From Mesorhizobium sp. M3A.F.Ca.ET.080.04.2.1 (GTDB lineage: Bacteria; Pseudomonadota; Alphaproteobacteria; Rhizobiales; Rhizobiaceae), in NCBI RefSeq assembly GCF_003952525.1, contig NZ_CP034451.1, forward strand, positions 3,658,001 through 3,722,000: a stretch of 64,000 nt of DNA, given 5' to 3'. Of the stretch, positions 1-8,807 are shown piece after piece (positions within the stretch are counted from its first letter, which is position 1; each line of letters begins with the position of its first letter). The notes beneath the pieces are model-generated. The model did no database searches, was not told where the DNA came from, and was given only the letters and a program-made list of their open reading frames with translations. Both the position numbers and the translations under genes were made by a program.

Positions 1-134
1 CGTCCGAAGTGGCGGAAGCGGTGGCCTTTCTTGCCTCCGACCGCGCTTCCGGCATAACCGGCGCGGTGCTGCCGGTGGACGCCGGAGTGACAGCGGGATA
101 CCTGCCTTTCATCGAAGACATTCTGGGGGCGTGA
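1..134 (+). CDS. SDR family oxidoreductase, C-terminal fragment
   Basis: Only the last 43 codons are in the window (reading frame begins at base 3). The end has the usual C-terminal pattern of NAD(P)-dependent short-chain dehydrogenases: a segment reading VAFLASDRASGITGAVLPVD followed by a short tail. In the family this covers the helix and strand that close the Rossmann fold near the substrate loop. The stop codon (132-134) overlaps the GTG of the next gene by GTGA, so the two are probably translationally coupled. The substrate cannot be told from this piece. Confidence 0.85.
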   Translation, partial: SEVAEAVAFLASDRASGITGAVLPVDAGVTAGYLPFIEDILGA

Positions 135-1063
135 CCGTGAGCCCCAAAGGCGATGGTCCTGCCGTCCGTGAAGGCAAGTGGATGAAAACCCCGACCGACA
201 TCATCACCCGCCTGCAATTGATGTCGCAGGACGGCACCAAATCGGACCGCCGGCTGGCCGGGCTGGTGCTTTCCGACCTCGATTTCGCCTCCAAGGCCGC
301 GATCTCGGAAATTGCCGCGCGCGTCGGCGTCAGCGAGCCGACGGTCACCCGCTTCTGCCGCAATCTCGGCTGCGAGGGCCTGCGCGACTTCAAATTCTAC
401 CTGGCGCAGGCGATCGCCATCGGTGGCGCGTATCTGTCGCCGGCGCCGCTCAGCCGCGACGCGCGCGAGCAGCGCATTGCCTTCGCCATCACCGAAGCGG
501 CGATCGCCGCTATCCAGCGCGCCGGCGAGGCCCTCGATATGGCGACGCTGACGGCTGTGGCAGCGCGCATCGCCGGTTCCGGCAATGTGCTCTGCATCGG
601 TTCCGGCGGCATTTCCTCGATGATGGCGACCGAGATGCAGAACCGCCTGTTCCGGCTGGGCCTCCCGGCCCTCGCTCAGGTGGATGGCCAACTGCAGTGC
701 ATGTATGCCGCGGCCGCGACGCCGGAAACGACGCTGATCGCCTTCTCGGTCTCGGGCCATGCGCGCTCGGTCATCGAGGCGGTCGAGGTTGCGCAGCAAT
801 ATGGCGCGACCACCGTCGCGGTCACCGCGCCGGGTTCGGCTTTGGCCAAGGCCGCCGACACGGTCATCGCTTTTCTGCCTGTCGAGGACGGCAACATCTA
901 CAAGCCCACCTCGTCACGTTACGCGCTGCTCGCCATCGTCGACATGATCGCCACCGTGGTGGCGGAATCGCGCGGCCCAACGGCGCTGGAGACCCTGCGT
1001 CGCATCAAGCAGAGCGTGAACACGCTTAAGGTCGACGATCCAAGGCTGCCGCTGGGGGATTGA
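131..1063 (+). CDS. RpiR/MurR family transcriptional regulator
   Basis: This is a 310-residue protein with the classic RpiR layout: an N-terminal helix-turn-helix of the HTH_6 type (about residues 18-95, with AAISEIAARVGVSEPTVTRF as recognition region) and a C-terminal SIS sugar-isomerase domain (about 140-270), which in this family binds a phosphosugar effector. The GTG at 131 overlaps the stop of the upstream dehydrogenase. An internal ATG at 182 (MKTPTDII) is an equally plausible start and gives 293 residues. It probably controls the sugar or polyol catabolic genes it travels with, of which only the upstream SDR end is visible. The ligand is unknown. Confidence 0.88.
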   Translation: MTVSPKGDGPAVREGKWMKTPTDIITRLQLMSQDGTKSDRRLAGLVLSDLDFASKAAISEIAARVGVSEPTVTRFCRNLGCEGLRDFKFYLAQAIAIGGAYLSPAPLSRDAREQRIAFAITEAAIAAIQRAGEALDMATLTAVAARIAGSGNVLCIGSGGISSMMATEMQNRLFRLGLPALAQVDGQLQCMYAAAATPETTLIAFSVSGHARSVIEAVEVAQQYGATTVAVTAPGSALAKAADTVIAFLPVEDGNIYKPTSSRYALLAIVDMIATVVAESRGPTALETLRRIKQSVNTLKVDDPRLPLGD

Positions 1064-1116
1064 GGACGGCAGTCGCGCCGCTCCCGTTGACCTTGGCGCT
1101 GTCCCGCCAACATGGA

Positions 1117-1428
1117 TCACCCGGAAAGCCCCTCGACCCTTTTCGCCAGCGCCGCCGGATCGCCCAGCACCCGCAGCGTCTTCAGCCGCGATGTGCCACC
1201 GCTCACCACCGAGACCGACGAGCCCGGGACTCCCAGCGCCTTGGCGACAAGCCGTTCCAATGCCTTGTTGGCAGCGCCGTTCTCCGGCACGGCGCGCACG
1301 CGGGCCTTGAGATGGCTGCGTCCGTCGTCCGCTGTCTCGACGCCCTCGATCCGGTCAATCGCCGCCTTCGGCGTCAGTCGCACGTAGAGATCGATGCCGT
1401 CCGCGCGCGGGCGAAACGGAGCGTTCAT
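1117..1428 (-). CDS. DUF167 / YggU family protein
   Basis: This is a 103-residue soluble protein matching the DUF167 (YggU) family, with the conserved central stretch around RVRAVPENGAANKALERLVA, which forms the family's alpha/beta core. The biochemical role is unknown. It starts 14 bases after the yggT stop on the same strand, and yggT-yggU pairing is common in bacteria, so they are very likely one transcript. It converges with the RpiR gene. Confidence 0.85.
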   Translation of the reverse strand: MNAPFRPRADGIDLYVRLTPKAAIDRIEGVETADDGRSHLKARVRAVPENGAANKALERLVAKALGVPGSSVSVVSGGTSRLKTLRVLGDPAALAKRVEGLSG

Positions 1429-1442
1429 CGATCAGGATGGCC

Positions 1443-1733
1443 TCAGACCACCCAGGAAATCACGGTGGTGAGCAGGAACTGCCGGATGAAGAAGATGAGC
1501 AGAAGAAGGATGATCGGCGAAATGTCGATACCGCCGAGATCCGGCATGTAGCGGCGGATCGGCCTCAGCGCCGGTTCGGTGAGCCGGTAGAGCATGTTGC
1601 CGACGGTGCCGACGAACTGATTGCGCGAGTTGACGACGTTGAAGGCGTAGAGCCAGGAAAAGATCGCCGAAGCGATGATGATCCACCAGTAGATATCAAG
1701 CGCCATGACGATGGTTTGAATGAGGGCGATCAT
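1443..1733 (-). CDS. YggT family membrane protein
   Basis: This is a 96-residue integral membrane protein with two hydrophobic segments (about residues 3-25 and 68-94) separated by a loop containing [20 protein letters not shown]. The loop matches the LxEPxLxPxRRxxPxxGGxDxSP signature of the YggT family. The open frame continues upstream to 1838, but that part is Arg/Pro-rich with no membrane character, so the ATG at 1733 ([17 protein letters not shown]) is chosen. In other bacteria YggT proteins have been linked to osmotic or potassium tolerance and to cell-envelope or division functions. It is co-directional with yggU. Confidence 0.87.
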   Translation of the reverse strand: MIALIQTIVMALDIYWWIIIASAIFSWLYAFNVVNSRNQFVGTVGNMLYRLTEPALRPIRRYMPDLGGIDISPIILLLLIFFIRQFLLTTVISWVV

Positions 1734-1873
1734 GCCGGTCTCCAAATTGTCGCCGACATGTAGCCATTGCGCGCGGAACCGGCAAGGCCCGCCGCTCGGC
1801 GCCGGCCCGCGGGACAGACCGTTTCGCCTTGACATCAAACCGCCGCGACCGATACAAGCCGATCCGCTGGAAC

Positions 1874-1949
1874 GGGGCTGTAGCTCAGCTGGGAGAGCGC
1901 ATCGTTCGCAATGATGAGGTCAGGGGTTCGATCCCCCTCAGCTCCACCA
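1874..1949 (+). tRNA. tRNA-Ala (anticodon CGC)
   Basis: All cloverleaf arms can be drawn by eye: acceptor GGGGCTG pairing with CAGCTCC, D-arm GCTC/GAGC, anticodon stem CATCG/TGATG (with one G-U pair), T-arm AGGGG/CCCCT with TTCGATC loop, and an encoded CCA end. The seven-base anticodon loop TTCGCAA gives anticodon CGC, reading the alanine codon GCG. The discriminator base is A, and the G3-U70 alanine identity pair can be formed by the acceptor strands. Confidence 0.97.
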
Positions 1950-2173
1950 GCCGAATCGGCGGCGCCACCGCGGCGAATGCCGGGCTAGCCGACCAACTCT
2001 CCATATGTGAGCAGTCCAAAACGGTTTGTTGGCCGCAAGATAGGCGGCGAGTCAGGGCTGCCCCGCGGTGCCGACCTGTCGGCCAGCCTCCGCCGTCGAT
2101 CATTCCTGGACAGGCCGCCAGGCCCGTGAAGGCTCCTTGGCAGAATGCAGCACGGCCTTCGGCTTCGAAAGCC

Positions 2174-2509
2174 TCAGTCGTCCCAATCGTCCCAGTCGTC
2201 TTCATCCTGCCGCGGATAGTCGGGAATGACCCGGATAACCGGCTGTGGACGCTGATAGCGCCAGTAATATTCGTCGGGCGCTGCCGGTTCATAGCTGCGG
2301 TAGATTTGCCGATCGTGATGCTTGGGCTTCCAGTACTTGTGCTTCTTGTGCGGCCGCACGCAGTAGCCGTCCTCGGTCAGGTACGCGCATGTCACGTGCG
2401 CCTCCTGCACCAGGCTATCTCTGGCCGGCATAGCAATCACCGGCGCGGCATGGACCACAGGCACCGGCGCCAGCATGACGCCCGCAAGGGCAAGTACGGA
2501 AAATTTCAT
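2174..2509 (-). CDS. Small secreted protein of unknown function with acidic tail
   Basis: This is a 111-residue product starting at the ATG at 2509, which has GGAGAGG just upstream. Residues 1-22 are a signal peptide (basic start, hydrophobic core, VHAAP cleavage region). The mature part is rich in Tyr, His, Lys and Pro, carries two cysteines (around CAYLTEDGYC, probably a disulfide) and ends in a run of Asp and Trp (DEDDWDDWDD). I do not recognise the family. The periplasmic location and the neighbouring multicopper oxidase allow a metal-related role, but that is only a guess from position. The 220 bases between it and the tRNA show no gene. Confidence 0.7.
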   Translation of the reverse strand: MKFSVLALAGVMLAPVPVVHAAPVIAMPARDSLVQEAHVTCAYLTEDGYCVRPHKKHKYWKPKHHDRQIYRSYEPAAPDEYYWRYQRPQPVIRVIPDYPRQDEDDWDDWDD

Positions 2510-2720
2510 CGACCTCTCCATCGTCTGCGGTTTGGGCCGGAAAAACCTCCTGATTCGGGACGATTTGGGGCGGACGCATTCACTTTTCTTTCCCGCCGCA
2601 CATATGAGCGTCAGATGATGTGCCATCACCACCGACGACCAGAGCACGACTTCGGCTCGATTGGCGGTTCATCGGGGCGCAAGCAATCCTTCGCGATTTC
2701 CGCGCCGGCACGACGGCGTT

Positions 2721-4115
2721 TCATACAACCCGCAGATAACTCGTCATGCCGGTCTTCTGGTGTTCAATGATGTGGCAGTGGAGCAGCCAGTCGCCGGGGT
2801 TGTCGGCGACGAAGCCGAGCTGGACCTTTTCGTTGGCCTGGATCAGGTAGGTATCCGATATCAGCGGCTGGACCGGCCGGGTCGAGGACGACAGCACCTT
2901 GAAGCTCATGCCGTGCAGGTGGATCGGGTGCGCATGCGGCGTCAGGTTCTCCATGTCGACGACATAGCTCTGGCCGAGCTTGAGCTCCGCCAGCGGAGCG
3001 GTCGGGTCCGGTGAGTCGCCGGACCACGGCACCTTGTTGATGGCCCAGAAACTGTAGCCAAGCGAACCGCAGATGCCATTGTTCGGAACGTTTTCCGCCG
3101 TGGCGCTGAGCGCCAGCGGAATATGCTGCGCGCCGGCGAGGTCCACCTCGGCGACCGGATTGGCCTCTAATGGGCCGAGATCGCGAACATCGCGCTTGAG
3201 CGACTTTCCAACCGAGCGCAGCGTTGCCAGGATTTTCGGCTTGGTGCCCCGGACGTCGCGCAGGCTGACGATCGCGCCTTCGTCGTCGGGCATGCGGATG
3301 GCAAGCTCCAGCCGCTGTCCGGGTCCGAGTTGCAGGGCATCGGGCGCAAAGCGCTGCGGCACCGGATTTCCGTCGAGCGCGATGACCGCCGCCTCGGCGC
3401 CGTCGACGCGAAACGCATAGACGCGGGTGACGTCGGTGATGGCTGCCCTCAGCCGCACCAGCCCGCCGGCGGGCGCGTCATATTGCGGCTGATCGAGCCA
3501 GTTGGCGGTGCGCAGCGTGCCATAGGTGCCGGTCTTGGCCGCGTCGCGCGGCCGGAACTGCTCGATGAACTGGCCGTCATCGCCGAGGCGCCAGTCGCGC
3601 AGGTTGATCACCACTTCGGCATCGAACGCCGGATCGTTCGGGTTCTCGACCACGATCACGCCGGTCAGGCCATGGCCCATCTGGGTCAGCGTGTTGCAGT
3701 GCGGATGATACCAGAAGGTGCCGGCGTCGGGCGGCGTGAAGGCATAGTCGAAATGGTCGCCCTGATAGACATAGGGCTGGATCATGAACGGCACGCCGTC
3801 CATCTTGTTGGGAACGCGGATGCCGTGCCAGTGGATCGTCGTCGGGTCGTCGATGCCGTTGACGAGCCGCGCGGCGAAGGGTTCGCCCTTTCTCATCCTG
3901 ATAACCGGCGGCATGACGGCGTCGCCATAGGTCAAGACATTCTTCGTCGGCGCGCCGTTCATCAACTGCGCCTCGATGGTCGCGGTCTTCAGCACCACCG
4001 GGTCGGTCCGCGCCGCCGCAAGGCCGCTCAATCTGCCGATCGTCGAGGCGCCGATTCCGGCGAGACCAGCGGCAGCGCTGGCTTTGAGAAAATTGCGTCG
4101 CGTGAATACGGTCAT
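2721..4115 (-). CDS. Tat-exported multicopper oxidase
   Basis: This is a 464-residue multicopper oxidase. The N-terminus has a twin-arginine signal (TRRNFLKASAAAGLAG) predicting folded export to the periplasm. All four copper-binding clusters are present: HWHG (95-98), WYHPH (135-139), HPIHLHG (396-402) and HCHIIEH (446-452), with a Met at 457 in the usual type 1 axial position. Three cupredoxin domains are implied by the length. Such enzymes couple oxidation of Cu(I), Mn(II) or phenolic substrates to reduction of oxygen to water. It is closest in pattern to the CumA/CueO/laccase-like group. There is no Met-rich insert as in CueO, so copper tolerance is not assured. The gene stands alone on the minus strand. 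Confidence 0.92.
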   Translation of the reverse strand: MTVFTRRNFLKASAAAGLAGIGASTIGRLSGLAAARTDPVVLKTATIEAQLMNGAPTKNVLTYGDAVMPPVIRMRKGEPFAARLVNGIDDPTTIHWHGIRVPNKMDGVPFMIQPYVYQGDHFDYAFTPPDAGTFWYHPHCNTLTQMGHGLTGVIVVENPNDPAFDAEVVINLRDWRLGDDGQFIEQFRPRDAAKTGTYGTLRTANWLDQPQYDAPAGGLVRLRAAITDVTRVYAFRVDGAEAAVIALDGNPVPQRFAPDALQLGPGQRLELAIRMPDDEGAIVSLRDVRGTKPKILATLRSVGKSLKRDVRDLGPLEANPVAEVDLAGAQHIPLALSATAENVPNNGICGSLGYSFWAINKVPWSGDSPDPTAPLAELKLGQSYVVDMENLTPHAHPIHLHGMSFKVLSSSTRPVQPLISDTYLIQANEKVQLGFVADNPGDWLLHCHIIEHQKTGMTSYLRVV

Positions 4116-4199
4116 CTGGCTTTCCGGCCGGCAGGTCCCCCGGGGCAGTTCACGATAATGCCGCCCGCTCGGGCGCCTATCACTATCCGCGTCCCCAGC

Positions 4200-5120
4200 C
4201 TAGTCCCGAAGGCTGAACACGAATGGCGCCGTGCGGGTGACGGGCGCGCCGAGCTCCGCCGGCGGCGCCGGCACCGAGGCGCCCTGCAGCGCGGCGAGCG
4301 CAGCGCGATCGAGGTCCGCGTCGCCCGATGATCGCGCCAGCCGGGCCGAGACCACCCGCCCCGATGCATCCACCGTGAAGGTCACGTTCGGGCTGCCTTC
4401 CGCCTTCCTCGATTTTGCGGCGCTTGGATAGCGCGTGTGCCGCCTGATCCAGGCCTTCAGGCTGGCATTCCAGCGCGATGGGCTGGCGCTTGAGCGCGGC
4501 GCCGCGTCGGAGGATTGCAGTGCGGCGGCTTTCGCCCCTGCTCTGGCATCGATGCTCGCCGTCATCATCGCCTTTGGAGGTTTGGCCGCCTTTTCCTTCT
4601 TTGGCCGCTCTTTCGGCTTTTCAAGCAGTTTCTTATCGGCCTTTTTCTTCGCTTCGACCGGCTTGGTTGGTTTGACCTCCGTCTCGACCGGCTTCGGCAG
4701 TGGCACGACCGCCTCCGGCGCGACCGTTTCGATGGGCTCGGGCACGATTTCTTCCAGTGGCGGCTGGTCGCTCAGCGCGGCGACGGTCGGTTCGGCCTGC
4801 TCGACATGCTCCGCCTCGGCGGCGTCAGCCGACTGGTCGGTGACCGTTTCCGCCTCCTCGACCGGGTCTGGCCGATCCGGCGTCACCCTGTCGAGCATGG
4901 CCGTTTCTTCCGGCAAGGGCGGCGCCGTCACCAGCGGCGCCATTTCGATCGCCAATGCTGGGGGCGGCCCGCCGTCCGGCGTTTCAAAGCTCAGGTTCTG
5001 GACCGCATAGGCGACCGCCACATGACCGGCAAAGACGATCGCGGCAGCGCCCGCCCACAGGCCGCCGACACGCAGGCGCAGGCGCGGCTGGCGGACTTCG
5101 GACAAGATGTCGGGCGTCAT
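4200..5120 (-). CDS. tonB: TonB family energy transducer
   Basis: This is a 306-residue TonB. A single membrane anchor lies at about residues 20-43 and contains the His of the conserved SxxxH-type face (here GHVAVAYAV). A long periplasmic spacer rich in Pro, Glu, Lys and Val follows (about 60-200), then the C-terminal TonB fold (about 215-306, with WIRRHTRYPSAAK and a repeated hydrophobic pattern). It transmits proton-motive force from ExbB-ExbD to outer-membrane receptors. The ATG overlaps the exbD stop by ATGA, so it is the last gene of fhuC-exbB-exbD-tonB. Confidence 0.93.
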   Translation of the reverse strand: MTPDILSEVRQPRLRLRVGGLWAGAAAIVFAGHVAVAYAVQNLSFETPDGGPPPALAIEMAPLVTAPPLPEETAMLDRVTPDRPDPVEEAETVTDQSADAAEAEHVEQAEPTVAALSDQPPLEEIVPEPIETVAPEAVVPLPKPVETEVKPTKPVEAKKKADKKLLEKPKERPKKEKAAKPPKAMMTASIDARAGAKAAALQSSDAAPRSSASPSRWNASLKAWIRRHTRYPSAAKSRKAEGSPNVTFTVDASGRVVSARLARSSGDADLDRAALAALQGASVPAPPAELGAPVTRTAPFVFSLRD

Positions 5121-5605
5121 AGGCCGGTACCCGGCGCGGCACTGCCGGTGGCCCGGACACTGCCTGCCGGGCTAACGCTCTCGGCATTGGACGCCGCCTC
5201 CAGGCCGACCAGCGCAATCTTCAGGTAGCCGGCGGCGCGCAAGAGGTTCATCACCTCCATCAGGTCGCCATAGCCGACCGTCTTGTCGGCGCGCAGGAAG
5301 ATGCGCGTCTGCTTGTCGCCCTTGGTCTTGGAGCCGAGCGCGGCGGCGAAGCTGGGGCGCGGCAGGCTGTCATTGCCGATGGCGAGCGTCAGGTCGCTTT
5401 TCAACGTCAGGAACAGCGGCGTCTCGGGCCGTGGCGCGGGCGATGCCGTCGAGCCCGGCAGGTCGACATTGACGTCGACCGTCGCCAGGGGTGCTGCGAC
5501 CATGAAGATGATCAAAAGCACTAGGATGACGTCGATGAACGGCGTGACATTGATCTCGTGGCTTTCCTCGAGATCGTCGGCTGTTTCACGAATCCGCGCA
5601 GCCAT
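5117..5605 (-). CDS. exbD: Biopolymer transporter ExbD
   Basis: This is a 162-residue ExbD with a short cytoplasmic N-terminus (residues 1-22), a single transmembrane helix starting with the conserved NVTPFIDVILVLLIIFMV (the Asp in FIDV is the proton-carrying residue) and a periplasmic domain. The last 25 residues are a low-complexity Ser/Ala/Gly tail longer than in the E. coli protein. It lies six bases after exbB and overlaps tonB by four. It forms the ExbB5-ExbD2-TonB motor. Confidence 0.95.
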   Translation of the reverse strand: MAARIRETADDLEESHEINVTPFIDVILVLLIIFMVAAPLATVDVNVDLPGSTASPAPRPETPLFLTLKSDLTLAIGNDSLPRPSFAAALGSKTKGDKQTRIFLRADKTVGYGDLMEVMNLLRAAGYLKIALVGLEAASNAESVSPAGSVRATGSAAPGTGL

Positions 5606-5611
5606 GGGGAG

Positions 5612-6610
5612 TCACTCCGCCGCCAAGGCGCTTGCCGGCGGCACGGTGCGGAAATCGAGGTCGCGGCTGACCAGCCGCTCGACGCCCGCCGATGCATCGG
5701 CAAGGATCTGCCTGTAGCCGGCTATCGAGCGCGCAAAGACGTTGTAGATGACGACCGCCGGAATTGCCGCGACCAGCCCCATCGCCGTGGCGAGCAGCGC
5801 TTCGGCGATGCCGGGCGCCACCACCGCAAGATTGGTGGTCTGCGCCTGCGAGATGCCGATGAAGGCGTTCATGATGCCCCAGACCGTGCCGAACAGCCCG
5901 ACGAAGGGCGCCGTCGAGCCGATGGTGGCGAGCAGACCGGTGCCGCGCGACATGCGCCGCGCCGCGGCCGCCTCGATGCGCGAGAGCCGGGAGGCAACAC
6001 GTTCCTTCAAGCCGTCGCCAGGAGCATGGTCGAGCGCGCCGGCCGAAAGCGCCCGCTCCTCCTCCGCCGCACGCACCAGCAGCGCGCCGGGGCCGGCACT
6101 ATGGCCGAGCGCGCGGCCGGCCTGCATAAGCGTCGCGGCATTGCCGATCGCACTGGCCGCGCGGCGGGCTCTCAGCTTGCCGCCGAGAATTTCCAGCGAT
6201 TTGGCGAGCCAGATCGTCCAGGTGACAAGCGAGGCGAAGCCAAGCCCGACCATCACCGCCTTCACGACGATGTCGGCGGCCATGAACATGCCCCAGGGCG
6301 AGAGGTCATGCGGCAGCGTCAGCGCGACAGCGGAGGACGCCTCGCCGGCGGGGACCGCGCTCGGTGCCGGCTGGGCGGGTGGCTCGGCCGGGGCAGGGGC
6401 AGAGGGCGTCGCCGGCACCTGGACCGTGGGCGCCTGCGCCGCGGGAGTCTGTTCGATTGCAGGGGCGGTTGTCGTCGGCTGCTGCGCGGCGGGCTGCGTG
6501 GGCGTCGCCGGTTGCGCCTGCGCCATGGCAAAGCTGCTCGAAAACACGAGGTATGCGGCCGCAGCCAAAGAAAAGCCGTTTCGGGACAAGCCTGGCATTC
6601 GCTTCCTCAT
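5612..6610 (-). CDS. exbB: TonB-system energizer protein ExbB
   Basis: This is a 332-residue MotA/TolQ/ExbB-type channel protein. The start at 6610 overlaps the fhuC stop by ATGA and yields a proper signal peptide (about residues 1-32). A Pro/Ala/Thr/Gln-rich periplasmic extension (about 33-95) follows, as is usual in the larger alphaproteobacterial ExbB. Three membrane segments come next; the last two contain [20 protein letters not shown], the family hallmark. The open frame extends to 6808 but that part lies inside fhuC in another frame. It is the proton-driven stator for TonB. Confidence 0.94.
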   Translation of the reverse strand: MRKRMPGLSRNGFSLAAAAYLVFSSSFAMAQAQPATPTQPAAQQPTTTAPAIEQTPAAQAPTVQVPATPSAPAPAEPPAQPAPSAVPAGEASSAVALTLPHDLSPWGMFMAADIVVKAVMVGLGFASLVTWTIWLAKSLEILGGKLRARRAASAIGNAATLMQAGRALGHSAGPGALLVRAAEEERALSAGALDHAPGDGLKERVASRLSRIEAAAARRMSRGTGLLATIGSTAPFVGLFGTVWGIMNAFIGISQAQTTNLAVVAPGIAEALLATAMGLVAAIPAVVIYNVFARSIAGYRQILADASAGVERLVSRDLDFRTVPPASALAAE

Positions 6611-7398
6611 TGCACGTAACTGATGGGCTGGCCGGTGACGGGATGCTTGAGCACGCCCATGTCGACACCGAAAATGTCCTTGAGCACGTCGCCCTGCATG
6701 ATCTCGTTCGGCGTCCCGCGCCTGAGCAGTCGGCCCTGCTTCAGCGCGATCAGCTCGTCGCAATAGCGCGCTGCCATGTTGGGGTCGTGCAGCACCACGA
6801 CGACGCAAAGATCGCGCTTGCGGCTGAGATCCCTGACCAGCGCCAGCACCTCGACCTGGTGCGCGATGTCGAGTGCCGAGATCGGCTCGTCGAGCAGCAT
6901 GACGCCGGCATTCTGCGCCACCAGCATGGCGAGCCAGGCGCGCTGGCGCTCACCGCCGGAAAGCTCGTCGACCAGCCGGTCGGCGAATGCGCTCATGTCG
7001 GTGAGCGCGAGTGCTTCCTCGACATGGCTTCTGTCTTGCGGCCGGAAGCGGCCGAGCGCGCCATGCCATGGGTAGCGCCCGAGCGCGGCGAGCTCGCGCA
7101 CGGTGAGCCCCGTTGCCGCCGGCGTCGTCTGCGGCAGGTAGGCGAGCGCCCGCGCCAGCTCGCGCGCGCCCCATCCGGCCAAGGGGCGCTCGGCGAAGCG
7201 GATGTCGCCGGAGCTTGCCGGCTGCTGGCGTGCCAGCAGCTTGATCAGCGTCGATTTGCCTGAGCCGTTGTGGCCGATCAGCCCGTAGACGCGCGAGCGC
7301 TGCAGCTCGAGAGTGACCGGCCCGAGCAGCGTGCGTTCGCCGACGGCAAAGCGCACCGCCTCGACATGGAAGGCTGTCTGGGCACCGGTATCGGTCAA
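6607..7398 (-). CDS. fhuC: Iron-siderophore ABC transporter ATP-binding protein (FhuC type)
   Basis: This is a 263-residue ABC ATPase from a TTG at 7398 with GGAG seven bases upstream; a second TTG at 7446 would add 16 residues. Walker A is GHNGSGKST (42-50), the signature LSGGERQ and the Walker B MLLDEP follow, and the D-loop reads [12 protein letters not shown]. The segment [19 protein letters not shown] is characteristic of FhuC-type hydroxamate-siderophore ATPases and differs from HmuV-type heme ATPases. It is the first gene of a fhuC-exbB-exbD-tonB operon. No fhuB permease or binding protein is in the window, so the membrane partner must be encoded elsewhere. Confidence 0.88.
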   Translation of the reverse strand: MTDTGAQTAFHVEAVRFAVGERTLLGPVTLELQRSRVYGLIGHNGSGKSTLIKLLARQQPASSGDIRFAERPLAGWGARELARALAYLPQTTPAATGLTVRELAALGRYPWHGALGRFRPQDRSHVEEALALTDMSAFADRLVDELSGGERQRAWLAMLVAQNAGVMLLDEPISALDIAHQVEVLALVRDLSRKRDLCVVVVLHDPNMAARYCDELIALKQGRLLRRGTPNEIMQGDVLKDIFGVDMGVLKHPVTGQPISYVQ

Positions 7399-7467
7399 TA
7401 TCCGTCTCCGAGCGGCCGCTGCTTCAGGCTGTCCGCAAGCGGGCAATTCCCGCCTGACTAGAAAACA

Positions 7468-7482
7468 TGATCTTTATAGTCA
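7468..7482 (-). promoter_or_regulatory. Candidate RirA IRO-box upstream of fhuC operon
   Basis: The sequence TGA-N9-TCA (TGATCTTTATAGTCA) fits the IRO-box described for the iron regulator RirA in rhizobia. It lies about 70 bases upstream of the chosen fhuC start in the only AT-rich patch of the intergenic region, and the genes downstream are iron-uptake genes. The match is by eye to a short consensus, so chance occurrence is possible. Confidence 0.5.
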
Positions 7483-7585
7483 ACTCTAAAGGTGACTTTG
7501 TCGATCAAGAATCGCCGTTGCGTGCTGATCGACTGGGCTATGAGCTCTGGACGGCAGCCGCGCTGGCGCTGCTGGCAGGCGCGCC

Positions 7586-7691
7586 TAGAGCAATTCCAGG
7601 AAAAGTGCGTAGCGGTTTTCCGTCCGGAATTGCGCGAAAACAAACAACTTTAGAGCGGATCAGCGATTCTGAGAAAAGCTGAACCGCTCTA
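7586..7691. repeat. Rhizobiales-type intergenic palindromic repeat (two hairpins)
   Basis: Two adjacent imperfect palindromes are seen. The first runs CAATTCC (7591-7597) to GGAATTG (7625-7631) with nested GGAAAA/TTTTCC; the second runs TAGAGCGG (7651-7658) to CCGCTCTA (7684-7691). From memory this bipartite element is very frequent between genes in Mesorhizobium and relatives. It lies downstream of the LLM gene and upstream of fhuC, both on the minus strand, and may act as a terminator or mRNA-end structure. Confidence 0.75.
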
Positions 7692-7717
7692 ACCGAGCAA
7701 TCGCGGGCACCTTCGCC

Positions 7718-8659
7718 TCACCAGGGCGAACGAACGGCCGGCGGCTGGCGCCCGGCGAAGGCGCCGGGCTGCGGTATCTCGGCGTCGCGCCGCGCCAGCG
7801 AATTGGAGAGCAAGGTGATCGTCTCGCGTCCGATCCGGCCGATCTCGCTCGGCCGGTCAATGCCGGCGACCATGAATTCCTCGATGCCGAGTGCAGCATA
7901 GGGCAACAGTGCCAGGGCAAGCCGTGCCGGTGGTCCCGCAACATCGACCGCTTGGTGGTCGGCGGCACCGACCCAGCCCTCGGGACGGATGCGTACGGGA
8001 AGCGCGAAGCGCAGCCTGCCGGCGCGGCCGTGCTCGGCGGCGGCGCTCCGCACGCGCTGGATCAAGTGCCTGACTTCATCAGGCGATCCGGCGGCGAGCT
8101 CGAAGATGTCGGCGTGGCGGCCGGCGACTTTCAGCGCTGTGCCGGACTCTCCGCCGAGACGAATGGCGACATCAGCGCCATGCGGTCCCTTGCGCGGCAC
8201 GTAGCCGCCGCGCACGCTGTAAAAAGCGCCTTCATGGTCGAACGGCCTTTCGTTCGACCACAGGCGTTTCAGCAGCACCAGATATTCGTCGGTGCGCTGC
8301 CAGACCAGGCTGTGGCCGACCGGCCGCGCCTCGGCGTCGCTATCCTTGAGCGGCTCGTTCAGCATGCGGAGCGACAGCCGGCCATCGCTCCTGGCGTGGA
8401 GCGCTGCGAGCTGCCTTGCCGCCACCGTCGGCTCGATCACGCCGGCCCAATGTGTCAGCACCACCTCCAACGAGCCGGTGCGGGCGAGCGTCTGGGCGGC
8501 GATATCCATATTGTTGAGAAGGCCGGCCGGATCGTCGACGACCAGCTTGCGGAAACCGGCATCCTCGATCAGCGATAGCCTGGTGGCGGTCTCGGCGAAA
8601 TTGTAGAAGAACCTGCCATCGGCAGACTTTCCGGGAACATGCGTGAACTCGATCGGCAT
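7718..8659 (-). CDS. LLM class flavin-dependent oxidoreductase (SsuD-like)
   Basis: This is a 313-residue bacterial-luciferase-like monooxygenase. The start is the ATG at 8659 with a strong GGAGGAGA; the longer frame to 8746 has no such site. The TIM-barrel pattern includes RTGSLEVVLTHWAGVIEPTVAARQ near residue 60-80, the QRTDEYLVLLKRLW segment and the FxxEGAFYSVRGG segment typical of the alkanesulfonate monooxygenase (SsuD) subgroup, which uses FMNH2 and O2. A separate flavin reductase is normally required and is not seen here. The substrate is unknown; desulfonation or another C-S or C-C cleavage is likely. Confidence 0.86.
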   Translation of the reverse strand: MPIEFTHVPGKSADGRFFYNFAETATRLSLIEDAGFRKLVVDDPAGLLNNMDIAAQTLARTGSLEVVLTHWAGVIEPTVAARQLAALHARSDGRLSLRMLNEPLKDSDAEARPVGHSLVWQRTDEYLVLLKRLWSNERPFDHEGAFYSVRGGYVPRKGPHGADVAIRLGGESGTALKVAGRHADIFELAAGSPDEVRHLIQRVRSAAAEHGRAGRLRFALPVRIRPEGWVGAADHQAVDVAGPPARLALALLPYAALGIEEFMVAGIDRPSEIGRIGRETITLLSNSLARRDAEIPQPGAFAGRQPPAVRSPW

Positions 8660-8807
8660 TGCATCTCCTCCATCACGTTGGATCTGCCCCGCTTGAAGCC
8701 CTCTTCTCGAATTCGTGCGTAGGCGCGCGACAGCGTCCCGGCGCAACGCCAGTTCAACTCCGATTACGCAACCAGGATTTTATTGTGGTCCCTCGGACCC
8801 GAGACGA

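Noticed and set aside
1874..1949. The tRNA-Ala gene as an island attachment site
   Set aside because: No integrase gene and no repeated tRNA 3' end were found within the window.
6607..7446. The ABC ATPase as the heme importer ATPase HmuV
   Set aside because: The [12 protein letters not shown] segment and the overall pattern agree with FhuC-type siderophore ATPases; no hmuTU or heme-handling genes are near.
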